Shown: positions 1 through 6,700 of the stretch, piece after piece
How positions within the stretch are numbered: position 1 is the first letter of the stretch
Layout: the number at the start of each line of letters is the position of its first letter
DNA from: RGIG3178 sp964533965
Lineage (GTDB): Bacteria > Bacillota > Clostridia > Christensenellales > QAND01
DNA: 11,174 nt
Reading direction: 5' to 3'
Assembly (NCBI GenBank): GCA_964533965.1
Contig: CAZHNN010000038.1
Span: forward strand, 1-11,174
The notes under the pieces: model-generated
Database searches by the model: none
What the model saw: the letters and a program-made list of their open reading frames with translations, nothing else
What the model was told of the DNA's origin: nothing
Translations under genes and position numbers: made by a program

Positions 1-703
1 AAATTGCAGATTCTGTAGGGCCCGCCATGTTGCCTTTTTCCACCGGCAGAAGATCGTCGCCCACTTTGATGGTACCTTTGTATCCGTAGGTAAGCCAGGA
101 AACGAAATCGTTGGCGCCTCCGGCCTTGACGCCATCAAGGTCAATGGCGCCGTAGGATCCTTGAGTGCCGTCCCCGCCGCCGTATTTCAGATAGATATGC
201 TGTGTGTTGTTGCTTGCTATGGCTTCGTTCAATTTTATATAGTCAATACCCAGCGGTGCGACGCCATCGGCGCTTGTGCTGGGGGCAATATTGACAGTGG
301 CGTATCTGTTAAATTGAACTGGCGATAAGCCAAAAACTTTACCGAGAAACAATTCAGACTGGCTCGGGACGGTAACATGCGCACTTGTAAAGCGGCCACT
401 GACAATATTGCCCAATTCAATATTTTCCTCTGTTATGGTGAATCCGTTGTTGCGGTCGGCAAAGGAAATCGCCGTTTGTTTGGCTTCCGCTATGGCGGCG
501 TAGTCATCTTGTTTAATGGGCAAAAGCTTTCCCACAGCCAATGCCGCGGCGTCCGCAGCATTCTGGGCCTCTGCCGTTTTGACATAAGACATTCCGTAAT
601 CCAGGCTCAACGCAGCGAAGAAGAGCAGGAAGGAAAGCGTGATCGCTACGATGACGACGGAAGCTCCGCACTCTTCTGTTGCCCAATGTTTGAATTTTTT
701 CAT
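1..703 (-). CDS. TadG-like Flp pilus assembly protein, partial (runs off left edge)
   Basis: An uninterrupted minus-strand frame begins at ATG 703 and is still open at base 1, giving 234 visible residues. The N-terminus is a short charged segment with EECGAS at residues 10-15. A hydrophobic helix follows (about 15-34), then a QNAADAAALA motif (about 47-56). This arrangement is typical of the Tad/TadE-G N-terminal domain (PF13400), in which a pilin-like helix anchors a larger extracytoplasmic domain. The rest of the visible part is Gly/Asp/Ser-rich and presumably exported. The start lies one base after the TGA of the upstream tadE-like gene (705-707), so translation is probably coupled; the ribosome site is weak (GAAGGTAG). 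Known for the family: TadE, TadF and TadG are minor pilins or pseudopilins of the Flp pilus. The C-terminal part, which often carries a von Willebrand A domain in TadG, is outside the window, so TadG versus a generic Tad-domain protein is not settled. Confidence 0.8.
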   Translation of the reverse strand, partial: MKKFKHWATEECGASVVIVAITLSFLLFFAALSLDYGMSYVKTAEAQNAADAAALAVGKLLPIKQDDYAAIAEAKQTAISFADRNNGFTITEENIELGNIVSGRFTSAHVTVPSQSELFLGKVFGLSPVQFNRYATVNIAPSTSADGVAPLGIDYIKLNEAIASNNTQHIYLKYGGGDGTQGSYGAIDLDGVKAGGANDFVSWLTYGYKGTIKVGDDLLPVEKGNMAGPTESAI

Positions 704-704
704 A

Positions 705-1124
705 TCATTCTACCTTCATCGTGCTTTGAGAGGATAACGCCGTTCCCGATCCCCCAGAAAAGATGGTACCTGCTAATGGTGTTATTCCGGAAATGTATGC
801 GTCTAGCCGAACTGTTAGATCGCCCAGCCGAGGGGAGGTCGGATTGGAAAAGGTTACCGTTACGGTTATTTTGTCTTTGATGAAATCTGGCGCCGCATCG
901 AGAACGCGCTGGGTGATAAGATCCACGGCATACGGATCATCCGCATGCACGACGCCGTATCTTGCGCCCTCGCGGCTTGCGTACGAAAGGCTCAGCTTGC
1001 AGTAGTTGACCCAACCGAAATCGATGATGGCACACAACAGCAACAAAAGAACGGGCAATACGATGGCCATCTCTACCATGGCCTGTCCCTTTTCCTTTTT
1101 ATACGCATGCAATATATGCATCAT
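705..1124 (-). CDS. TadE-like pseudopilin
   Basis: A 139-residue protein read from ATG 1124. The N-terminus has a short positive leader ending KKEKG (G13), followed by QAMVEMAIVLPVLLLLL and a single hydrophobic helix (about 17-37). This is the prepilin signature of TadE-like proteins (PF07811): cleavage after Gly13 would leave Glu at position +5. The segment SYASREGARYGVV after the helix is also typical of TadE. The remaining 80 or so residues form a small extracytoplasmic domain. The frame is open to 1190, but GGAGG at 1135-1139 sits 10 nt before ATG 1124 and 7 nt before GTG 1127, so one of these is the start and the longer version is unlikely. The gene follows the Flp array and a strong hairpin (1148-1179), and precedes the TadG-like gene by one base. 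It is probably processed by the prepilin peptidase at 2717-3346. Confidence 0.88.
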   Translation of the reverse strand: MMHILHAYKKEKGQAMVEMAIVLPVLLLLLCAIIDFGWVNYCKLSLSYASREGARYGVVHADDPYAVDLITQRVLDAAPDFIKDKITVTVTFSNPTSPRLGDLTVRLDAYISGITPLAGTIFSGGSGTALSSQSTMKVE

Positions 1125-1147
1125 CACCGACCCACCTCCGAAATCAC

Positions 1148-1179
1148 GGGTGCCGTCCCGGTTTCCCGGGAAGGCACCC
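1148..1179 (-). promoter_or_regulatory. Strong GAAA-capped stem-loop between pilin array and tadE
   Basis: On the minus strand the arms GGGTGCC and GGCACCC pair perfectly. Inside them TCCCGG pairs with CCGGGA around a GAAA tetraloop, with a single mismatch (T/C), giving 13 of 14 pairs. No U-tract follows; the tadE ribosome site GGAGG starts 8 nt downstream of the stem. It is therefore not a classical terminator. I infer an RNA-stability or processing element that protects the 3' end of the abundant pilin message and lowers expression of tadE/tadG. Confidence 0.6.
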
Positions 1180-1242
1180 CAAGATAACATGTACCTAAGG
1201 CTTTTGATATTCCATGATTAGACCTTTGATGCAGATCTCGGC

Positions 1243-1345
1243 CTACGGCGCACGGAGCAGGAAGGCGCCGAGCATAGCAATTATTATCAATCCGACGATC
1301 AGCACGTAATCCTCCATAGCCTGGCCTCTTTCCGCTTATCCTCAT
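1243..1345 (-). pseudogene. Frame-damaged Flp pilin-like remnant or 24-residue mini-pilin
   Basis: Minus-strand DNA here encodes AERGQAMEDY (1335-1306), then a hydrophobic helix and a TAG stop at 1243-1245. The stretch matches the EKGQAMVEYGLL core of the neighbouring pilins at both DNA and protein level. A TAA (1338-1336) directly precedes it in the same frame. The ATG at 1345, which would give a short leader MRI, is out of frame by one base: removing one A from ATAA would restore M-R-I-A-E-R-G-Q-A-M-E-D-Y. As it stands only ATG 1317 can open the frame (24 residues to 1243). It has AAAGAGG 7 nt upstream as a possible ribosome site, but no leader for prepilin peptidase. The segment just upstream of it also resembles the pilin intergenic spacer. 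It is most likely a decayed array member; a sequencing indel or a real leaderless peptide cannot be excluded. Confidence 0.5.
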
Positions 1346-1381
1346 AAGAGGTTATGTTGCCGTAAATAACTGTTTACGCGA

Positions 1382-1576
1382 TTACGGTCCGACAGGTAAG
1401 GAATCGTTGGCTTTTTGGAACATGGCTGCAATCTGCGGCCCAAAGATGAGCAGGACGGCGATCACAGCGACCGCGATAAGGCCTATGAGCAGTCCGTATT
1501 CCACCATGGCCTGGCCTTTTTCAGCCTTCGCTTTGGCCTTCATTCCCGTGAATAGGTTTTTGATTGTGTAGAACAT
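1382..1576 (-). CDS. flp: Flp-family type IVc pilin, copy A (last in array)
   Basis: A 64-residue prepilin. A Lys-rich leader (residues 1-21) ends in KAEKG. After Gly21 the mature protein begins Q-A-M-V-E-Y-G, with Glu at +5 and Tyr at +6, the hallmark of Flp pilins. The hydrophobic helix spans about 28-45 and the tail is short and polar, ending LPVGP. The mature pilin would be 43 residues, a usual Flp size. AAGGAGG at 1584-1590 lies 7 nt before the ATG. Its role is to polymerise into the Tad pilus fibre after cleavage by the TadV-type peptidase. Copy A differs from B and C near its C-terminus (NDSLPVGP instead of NDALPVGP) and carries about five extra base changes in that stretch. Its upstream spacer and N-terminal half are base-identical to those of copy C. 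Confidence 0.93.
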   Translation of the reverse strand: MFYTIKNLFTGMKAKAKAEKGQAMVEYGLLIGLIAVAVIAVLLIFGPQIAAMFQKANDSLPVGP

Positions 1577-1628
1577 TTTGGTTCCTCCTTAAAATAGGTG
1601 ATGTGGGCAGTAAATAACTGTTTTGCGA

Positions 1629-1823
1629 TTACGGTCCGACCGGCAACGCATCGTTGGCTTTTTGGAACATGGCTGCAATCTGCGGCCCAAAGATGAGCAG
1701 GACGGCGATCACAGCGACCGCGATAAGGCCTATGAGCAGTCCGTACTCCACCATGGCCTGGCCTTTTTCAGCCTTCGCTTTGGCCTTCATTCCAAAGATC
1801 AGGTTTTTGATTGTGTAGAACAT
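1629..1823 (-). CDS. flp: Flp-family type IVc pilin, copy B
   Basis: A 64-residue Flp prepilin nearly identical to copies A and C. It has the same KAEKG|QAMVEYG processing site (cleavage after Gly21, Glu+5, Tyr+6), the same hydrophobic helix and a tail ending NDALPVGP. It is told apart by NLIFGMK in place of NLFTGMK at residues 7-13, and by a slightly different upstream spacer (AAATAAGTGATGTGGGTAG-like on the plus strand instead of the AAATAGGTG form). A strong AAGGAGG ribosome site precedes the ATG by 7 nt. It is one of a set of co-transcribed pilin genes, each with its own strong ribosome site, an arrangement that suits high production of the major subunit. Confidence 0.93.
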   Translation of the reverse strand: MFYTIKNLIFGMKAKAKAEKGQAMVEYGLLIGLIAVAVIAVLLIFGPQIAAMFQKANDALPVGP

Positions 1824-1878
1824 TTTGGTTCCTCCTTAAAATAAGTGATGTGGGTAGTAAATAACTTTGTTTACGCGA

Positions 1879-2073
1879 TTACGGTCCGACCGGCAACGCA
1901 TCGTTGGCTTTTTGGAACATGGCTGCAATCTGCGGCCCAAAGATGAGCAGGACGGCGATCACAGCGACCGCGATAAGGCCTATGAGCAGTCCGTATTCCA
2001 CCATGGCCTGGCCTTTTTCAGCCTTCGCTTTGGCCTTCATTCCCGTGAATAGGTTTTTGATTGTGTAGAACAT
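1879..2073 (-). CDS. flp: Flp-family type IVc pilin, copy C
   Basis: A 64-residue Flp prepilin. Its mature sequence is the same as that of copy B, and its N-terminal leader (NLFTGMK) is the same as that of copy A. Cleavage is expected after Gly21, giving a 43-residue pilin with the Glu+5/Tyr+6 pair. The ribosome site AAGGAGG lies 7 nt before the ATG. Copies A and C share both flanking spacers, and their stop codons lie 497 bases apart. The stops of B and D are also 497 bases apart. The array therefore seems to have grown by duplication of a two-gene unit, or to be kept uniform by gene conversion. Confidence 0.93.
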   Translation of the reverse strand: MFYTIKNLFTGMKAKAKAEKGQAMVEYGLLIGLIAVAVIAVLLIFGPQIAAMFQKANDALPVGP

Positions 2074-2125
2074 TTTGGTTCCTCCTTAAAATAGGTGATG
2101 TGGGCAGTAAATAACTGTTTTGCGA

Positions 2126-2331
2126 TTACGGTCCGACCGGCAACGCATCGTTGGCTTTTTGGAACATGGCTGCAATNNNNNNNNNNNNNNNNNNNNNNNN
2201 NNNNNNNNNNNNNNNNNNNNNNNNNNNNNNNNNNNNNNNNNNNNNNNNNNNNNNNNNNNNNNNNNNNNNNNNNNNNCAGCCTTCGCTTTGGCCTTCATTC
2301 CCGTGAATAGGTTTTTGATTGTGTAGAACAT
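2126..2331 (-). CDS. flp: Flp-family type IVc pilin, copy D, interrupted by assembly gap
   Basis: The N-terminal part (from ATG 2331, leader MFYTIKNLFTGMKAKAKA) and the C-terminal part (to the TAA at 2126-2128, ending QKANDALPVGP) are clear Flp sequence, but 100 N separate them. A full 195-base copy would need 89 missing bases, not 100, so the two ends are out of frame across the placeholder. This is an artefact of the arbitrary N length, not evidence for a frameshift. The two ends may belong to one gene, or to two different copies if the assembler collapsed further repeats here. The ribosome site is GGAGG with the spacer AACAAAC, differing from copies A-C near the ATG. Confidence 0.7.
2177..2276. 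other. Assembly gap of 100 N
   Basis: Exactly 100 N, the usual scaffold placeholder for a gap of unknown size. It falls inside a near-identical tandem repeat, where short-read assembly normally breaks. The true number of pilin copies is therefore unknown. Confidence 0.98.
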
Positions 2332-2382
2332 GTTTGTTCCTCCTTAAAATAGGTGATGTGGCAGTAAATAACTCCTTATGGA

Positions 2383-2580
2383 TTAAACCGGCAATGCATC
2401 GCTGGATCTTTGGAACATAGCTGCAATTTGCGGCCCAAAGATGAGGAGGACGGAGATCACAGCGACCGCGATGAGACCTATGAGCAGTCCGTACTCTACC
2501 ATGGCCTGACCTTTTTCGGACTTTGCTCTGCATTTCATTCCAGAGAGCAGGTTTTTGACTTTGTTGATTGCGTAATACAT
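2383..2580 (-). CDS. flp: Flp-family type IVc pilin, copy E (first in array, diverged)
   Basis: A 65-residue Flp prepilin closest to the promoter. The leader is three residues longer than in the other copies and contains a Cys (residue 17). Cleavage is expected after Gly24 (SEKG|QAMVEYG), so Glu+5 and Tyr+6 are kept. The mature helix is almost identical to the others except for Ser instead of Ala in VAVISVLL. The tail reads QRSSDALPV and lacks the final GP. AAGGAGG lies 8 nt upstream of the ATG. Its divergence shows that it escapes the homogenisation seen in copies A-D. It could be an alternative or minor pilin, or the ancestral copy. The spacer between it and the peptidase gene (2581-2716) shows no convincing promoter or terminator, so it is probably read from the riboswitch promoter. 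Confidence 0.92.
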   Translation of the reverse strand: MYYAINKVKNLLSGMKCRAKSEKGQAMVEYGLLIGLIAVAVISVLLIFGPQIAAMFQRSSDALPV

Positions 2581-2716
2581 TTTTTGTTCCTCCTTATTTT
2601 TGTTTATTGGGTATGTGGGTAGGCCTTTTTGACTACCAAGCCAACTTATCTAAATCAAACTTTACACAGATCCTTTATAAAGCGCCTCCTTTTCCCTGTC
2701 ATCGAATTCAGAACAT

Positions 2717-3346
2717 CTATCTCCACAGCGCCAGGGCAATGATGAAGCCCGCCGACAGATACGGTCCCAATGAGACCATGGTCTTCAGAGTTCCCTTGCG
2801 CGTGATGACAAGGTAAGCGGTATAGAGGAGGCAGAGCACCGACATGATGGCAAGAGCTGCAATGGTATGGTATACACCGAGGTAAAAACCGATGGTGGCG
2901 GAGAGTTTTACATCCCCCATGCCTGCCTGCTGTTTGATAAGGCACGGGAGAAGGAAGATCACGGCTCCCAAAGCGCTGCCAAGAAGGTGCAAAGGGATGT
3001 CGGCAAATCCGTTCCGGATATACAGGAAAACGAACTCTCCGGCAAACAGAGCAATCAACATTGGATTTGGTATCAACCTGATGCAAAAATCCACGGCGGA
3101 GAGCATCAGGCAAGCACAAAGGGCAAACAGGATTTCAACCATCTGCAATGAGAAGCCGAATGTGAGGTAGGTCCACAGCCACGCGAGGCCGCCCAAAGCA
3201 GCCCAAATGGCCTGAGCGTTATCGCCGTTGATGTAGAAGCAGGAGGGCATCGTCTCCACCCGCCGCTGTACAGCCGATGATGTGATGGCATGCATTACAA
3301 TGCCAGTGAACATCCCAGTTACGAAAATCGCCATACCTGTAGCCAT
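2717..3346 (-). CDS. Prepilin peptidase of the Tad pilus (CpaA/TadV type, A24 family)
   Basis: A 209-residue polytopic membrane protein with the two motifs of A24 aspartic prepilin peptidases. The first is SAVDFCIRLIPN, with its Asp at residue 86. The second is GMGDVKL, with its Asp at residue 145. Several hydrophobic helices surround them. There is no N-terminal methyltransferase domain, as usual for CpaA/TadV and unlike PilD. It cleaves the Gly|X bond of Flp and TadE-like prepilins in the membrane, and all its likely substrates lie directly downstream. The frame opens at GTG 3355, but that codon overlaps the ribosome site GGAGG (3355-3359). ATG 3346, 8 nt after GGAGG, is the sensible start. 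The gene is the first of the operon and sits behind a c-di-GMP riboswitch and terminator. Its ribosome site and start codon can pair with 3398-3409 upstream. Whether it also methylates its products cannot be told. Confidence 0.93.
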   Translation of the reverse strand: MATGMAIFVTGMFTGIVMHAITSSAVQRRVETMPSCFYINGDNAQAIWAALGGLAWLWTYLTFGFSLQMVEILFALCACLMLSAVDFCIRLIPNPMLIALFAGEFVFLYIRNGFADIPLHLLGSALGAVIFLLPCLIKQQAGMGDVKLSATIGFYLGVYHTIAALAIMSVLCLLYTAYLVITRKGTLKTMVSLGPYLSAGFIIALALWR

Positions 3347-3409
3347 CTTACGCACCTCCGGTAATCAAAAAAGCAGCCGACTAAAGGTCGACTGCTGGGT
3401 GCGTAAAAC
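3345..3409 (-). promoter_or_regulatory. Stem able to mask the ribosome site and start codon of the prepilin peptidase
   Basis: On the minus strand TTACGCACC (3406-3398) is the exact reverse complement of GGTGCGTAA (3356-3348). With two G-U pairs and one A-U pair the stem extends to 12 pairs, covering part of the GGAGGTG ribosome site and the ATG at 3346. The terminator hairpin (3367-3396) lies inside the enclosed loop. If RNA polymerase reads through, this outer stem could still block ribosome binding. That regulatory role is inferred from pairing only. Confidence 0.55.
3367..3396 (-). terminator. Intrinsic terminator, expression platform of the riboswitch
   Basis: On the minus strand AGCAGTCGAC pairs with GTCGGCTGCT (10 pairs including one G-U) around a CTTTA loop, and is followed by a run of T. 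It lies between the aptamer and the ribosome site of the prepilin peptidase, so it can only act as an attenuator of that operon. Confidence 0.88.
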
Positions 3410-3446
3410 CTGCATCTGCGTACACATAGTTACACACATGCATTAG

Positions 3447-3525
3447 GTTGCAACTGGCAGTCATAGGCCACGCCCTTAGACCCTTTAGCTTTGCGTCCTT
3501 GCCTTTCGACAAGTTTGCCAAGTAT
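3447..3525 (-). ncRNA. Cyclic-di-GMP-I (GEMM-I) riboswitch aptamer
   Basis: The minus-strand RNA shows the GEMM-I features in order: GGCAAAC; the hairpin CTTGT-CGAAAG-GCAAG with a GAAA tetraloop; the invariant GACGCAAAGC linker; then an arm with TCTAAG and TATGA flanking a GGC/GCC helix, which matches the 11-nt tetraloop receptor; and finally TTGCAA closing the first helix against TTGGCAA (one bulged G). Known for the class: it binds one c-di-GMP at the three-helix junction and links the messenger to motility, pili and surface genes. Here it stands about 60 bases after the likely transcription start and directly before the terminator at 3367-3396. Whether ligand turns the operon on or off is not settled by inspection. 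GACTGC within the aptamer (3462-3457) can pair with GCAGTC of the terminator arm (3395-3390), which suggests an antiterminator without ligand and so an OFF switch. The edges are approximate. Confidence 0.93.
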
Positions 3526-3590
3526 TCACTTGTATTACATATTCATTACGTCTATTATTACATTTATAATGTATATGTAACTGTACCCGT

Positions 3591-3619
3591 ATACTAGCAT
3601 TGTAGGGAAATCTTGTAAA
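3591..3619 (-). promoter_or_regulatory. Promoter of the Tad pilus operon (sigma-A, extended -10)
   Basis: On the minus strand TTTACA (3619-3614) is followed after 17 bases by TAGTAT (3596-3591), with TG one base upstream of the -10 element. Transcription would begin near 3584, about 60 bases before the aptamer. The -35 element lies within one arm of the inverted repeat at 3603-3662. Confidence 0.65.
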
Positions 3620-3662
3620 TACCCAAAGTTCTGAATTTACACATTATTTACATATTTCCCTA
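3603..3662. promoter_or_regulatory. Inverted repeat overlapping the pilus promoter, candidate operator
   Basis: Plus-strand arms TAGGGAAATCTTGTAAAT (3603-3620) and ATTTACATATTTCCCTA (3646-3662) are complementary except for one extra base, with a 25-base AT-rich spacer. On the minus strand GTAAAT recurs at 3668-3663, 3651-3646 and 3640-3635, with an inverted copy at 3620-3615. The left arm contains the -35 element. A DNA-binding regulator site is plausible; I cannot name the protein. Confidence 0.5.
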
Positions 3663-3716
3663 ATTTACGCCAATTTTCCGTGTATATTGATGTTATATCT
3701 TGTATTTTTATAGCTC

Positions 3717-6700
3717 TCACCCAATGGGCTTTGCTGTATCCGATACGGACCGCTGCATCATCAGTCTGATCCTGTTTATTTGATTCGTTTCACTGGCGCC
3801 GGGATCATAGTCCACCGCCACGATATTGGCATTCGGATACATCTCTCTTAAAGGCTTGATCATACCCCTGCCGGAGACATGGTTGGGAAGGCAAGCAAAC
3901 GGCTGCATGCAGATGATGTTTGGTACGCCCTGCTCGACCAGTTCCGCCATTTCTGCGGTTAAAAGCCAGCCTTCTCCGGCGCAGGTGCAGAGTGAGAGAA
4001 TGTTTTCCGCTCGTTTGGACAACTCCTTTATCCTATTGGGAGGATGATACCTGTCGCTGCCCCTCATCGCTTTTCGCATTACGTTGCGATACCCTTCGAC
4101 GTAGAGGATGAGCAGGCGGGCCAGGGCTTCCTTTGCCAGCGAACCCGAGAGCGTACGCCGTTCGAACACGCGGTCAAGCGCGCAGTAGAGGAAGAAGTCC
4201 ATCAGATCAGGCACCGTGAGTTCGCCTCCGGAGGCCTCAATGAATTGCGCCATGTTATTGTTGGCGGCTGGATGGTATTTGACCATGATCTCGCCCACAA
4301 GTCCTACGCGAGTCCTCTTGTTATCATGAATCGGTATCCTTTCAAAATCCTCTATGATATCCCGGACATTTTGCGTAAATTCCCTACGGAAGCCTTTTTG
4401 AAGCTGTCGTTTGCAGATGTCCATCCAATGGTCGTAAACTTCGTCGGAAGCGCCCTTTTTGAGCTCGTACGGTCTGGTACGCAACCGGAGCTTCATGAGA
4501 AGATCGCCATACAGCACCGCCATCATCGCTTTTCGCACAATCTGAATGGTCAAACTGAATCCGGGGTTTTCGTGCAGTCCCAAAAGGTTCAACGAGATGA
4601 GGGGCACATGGGCAAACCCCGCTTCCCCAAGTGCTTTCTTCAGCAGCCCTATATAGTTGCTAGCGCGGCAGGGCCCTCCCGTCTGGCTGAGCATGAGGGA
4701 AGTTTTTCGCACATCGTATTTGCCGGACTGGAGCGCGCGAATAAGCTGCCCGATGATGATAACGGATGGGTAACAGGAATCGTTGTTCACATATCGCAGC
4801 CCCATATCGATGTCCTCTTTTGTAACTTCCTTTAGCACTTCAAGCCTGTACCCTTCGGAGCGCAACGCCTCCTGCAGCAGTTCGAAATGGATCGGCGCCA
4901 TTTGCGGCGCGAGTATGGTATGGAATTCGCGCATCGGCTTTGTGAACATCGCTTTTACAGTCCGCTTTGGCGCATACGCCCTCCGTATACCCCGTCGGGA
5001 TTCCATGGAAGCCTTGAGCGATCGGATGCGTATTTTCACGGCTCCAAGGTTGGTCACTTCATCGATCTTGATGACGGTATGCGTTTTCCCCGCTTCCTGC
5101 AGGATCTCCTGCGCCTGTTCGCTGGCAATGGAATCCGGCCCGCAGCTAAACGAATTGAGTTGCACCAGCTCCAGATTGTCCTGTCCCTTGACGAAATCCG
5201 CGGCTTCATACAGGCGTGAATGGTACATCCATTGGTCTAGGACCCGAAGAGGCCGTTGTACGTTGCCAAGACGGGCCACCGAATCCTCTGTCAGCACTGC
5301 CAATCCCAGCGATGCAAACAGGTTCGGGATGCCGTGGTTTATTTCGGGGTCGAGATGGTAAGGCCGCCCCGAGAGTACAACGCCGAATTTCCCCTTGCTT
5401 TTAAGCCAGGCAGCCGTTTCCCGTCCCTTTTCCTGAATCTCCCGTTTGTACGCAAGATCCTCCGCTATAGCCGCCTGCACCGCTTGTTCGATCTCCTGCT
5501 TGGTAACACCGCAATCCCCGAACTCTTCATACAACCGCTGCACCAGACGCTTCCGATCGTTGTATGGCAGGAAGGGATGCCTGAACCGTACGCCGTTTTG
5601 CCGCAGCGCATCCGCGTTTGCGTGGATCACCTGTGCATAGGAAGTAACAATCGGACAGTTGTAGCAGTTGTCCGCACCCACCACTTCGTTCATTTCCTTG
5701 GGGATACAGGGGTAGAAGATATGCTTGATGCCCATGTCCACAAGGGCTTTGATGTGGCCGTGCACCAGTTTTGCCGGGTAACATGCCGTCTCGGACGGGA
5801 TGGATTCCAGCCCCGCCTCGTACAGCTTTCTGGTGGATTCGGGCGAGAGTTCGACGCGAAATCTCAGGCCGGTCAAAAAAGTAAACCAGAACGGATAGTT
5901 CTCGTACATGTTCAAAGCTCTCGGGATCCCGATGGTACCGCGCTTCGCTTCGTGCTCCGGCAACGGCTTATATGCAAACAGGCGCTTGTACTTGTACGCA
6001 TACAGATTGAGGGCGTCTTCCCCTGTCTCTTTGCCCGTTCCCCTCTCGCACCGGTTGCCTGTAACAAAAGCGCCGCCGCCGGAAAATTTGTTCACCGTCA
6101 AAAGGCATTGGTTTTGGCATCCGCCGCAGGATGAATTGGAGGTGGCATACGAAAACGCTTCCAGCGCTTGCTTCTGTATCAGTGTCGTCTGAATGCCTTC
6201 TTTCCACGTCTTTTTGGCAATCAGCGCGGCTCCGAACGCGCCCATCAGCCCGGCAATGTCCGGCCGGACCACCTCTTTGCCCACGATGTTTTCAAAGCAT
6301 CGGAGGATGGCATCGTTTAAAAACGTACCGCCCGCAACGAGGATCCTATTCCCCAATGCCGCAGGCCTAATCCGGATGACCTTGTTCAGCGCATTTTGAA
6401 TGACAGAATAGCAAAGCCCGGCAGAAATATCCGAAACACCAGCGCCTTCCTTTTGCGCATGTTTCACTTTGGAATTCATAAAAACCGTACAGCGTGACCC
6501 AAGGTCAACCGGGCTTTGAGAAAACAGGGCCAGCCGTGCGAATTCATCCACGCCAAGGTTCAGCGATTTGGCAAACGTTTGTACAAAAGACCCGCAACCC
6601 GAGGAGCATGCTTCGTTGAGCACCACGTTTTCGATGATGCCATCCCGTACCAAGAGGAATTTCATGTCCTGTCCGCCGATGTCCAGCAGACATTCAACGC

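Larger units (their letters stand above)
1382..2331 (-). repeat. Tandem repeat array of about 250-base pilin units
   Basis: Each unit is one flp gene plus a spacer of about 52 to 55 bases that holds only a ribosome site. Stop codons lie at 1382, 1629, 1879 and 2126, giving steps of 247, 250 and 247 bases. Copies A-D are almost identical, and the fifth copy (E, 2383-2580) is diverged. A versus C and B versus D repeat at 497 bases, which points to a two-gene duplication unit. No promoter or terminator is visible inside the spacers. Confidence 0.85.

Noticed and set aside
377..1187. Plus-strand frames opposite the tadE and tadG-like genes
   Set aside because: The minus-strand frames carry the family signatures. 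The plus-strand products are low in plausibility and have no ribosome sites.
1124..1345. A 73-codon minus-strand frame starting at ATG 1345
   Set aside because: It is out of frame with the pilin-like core, has no ribosome site before ATG 1345 and runs through the hairpin in a meaningless frame into the tadE start.
1382..2580. CRISPR array or transposon repeats
   Set aside because: The repeat unit is about 250 bases and is itself a pilin gene with its own ribosome site. There are no short repeats with unique spacers and no transposase.
2581..2716. A separate promoter or second riboswitch between the peptidase gene and the pilin array
   Set aside because: Only weak AT-rich hexamers and a short GGTAG/CTACC stem are present, not enough to support a call.
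2655..3119. A 154-codon minus-strand frame inside the prepilin peptidase gene
   Set aside because: It is a shifted reading of the same strand as the peptidase, which carries both catalytic Asp motifs; its product is rich in Cys, His and Arg without a pattern.
3505..3511. A perfect Spo0A box (TGTCGAA on the minus strand) upstream of the pilus operon
   Set aside because: It falls exactly in the GAAA tetraloop hairpin of the riboswitch, downstream of the transcription start, and is explained by RNA structure. A dual role cannot be excluded but has no further support.
4044..6134. Long plus-strand frames (263 and 292 codons) opposite the activator gene
   Set aside because: They lie wholly antisense to a protein with clear domains and conserved cysteines, have no ribosome site worth noting and show no recognisable motif. 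They are a by-product of codon bias on the other strand.
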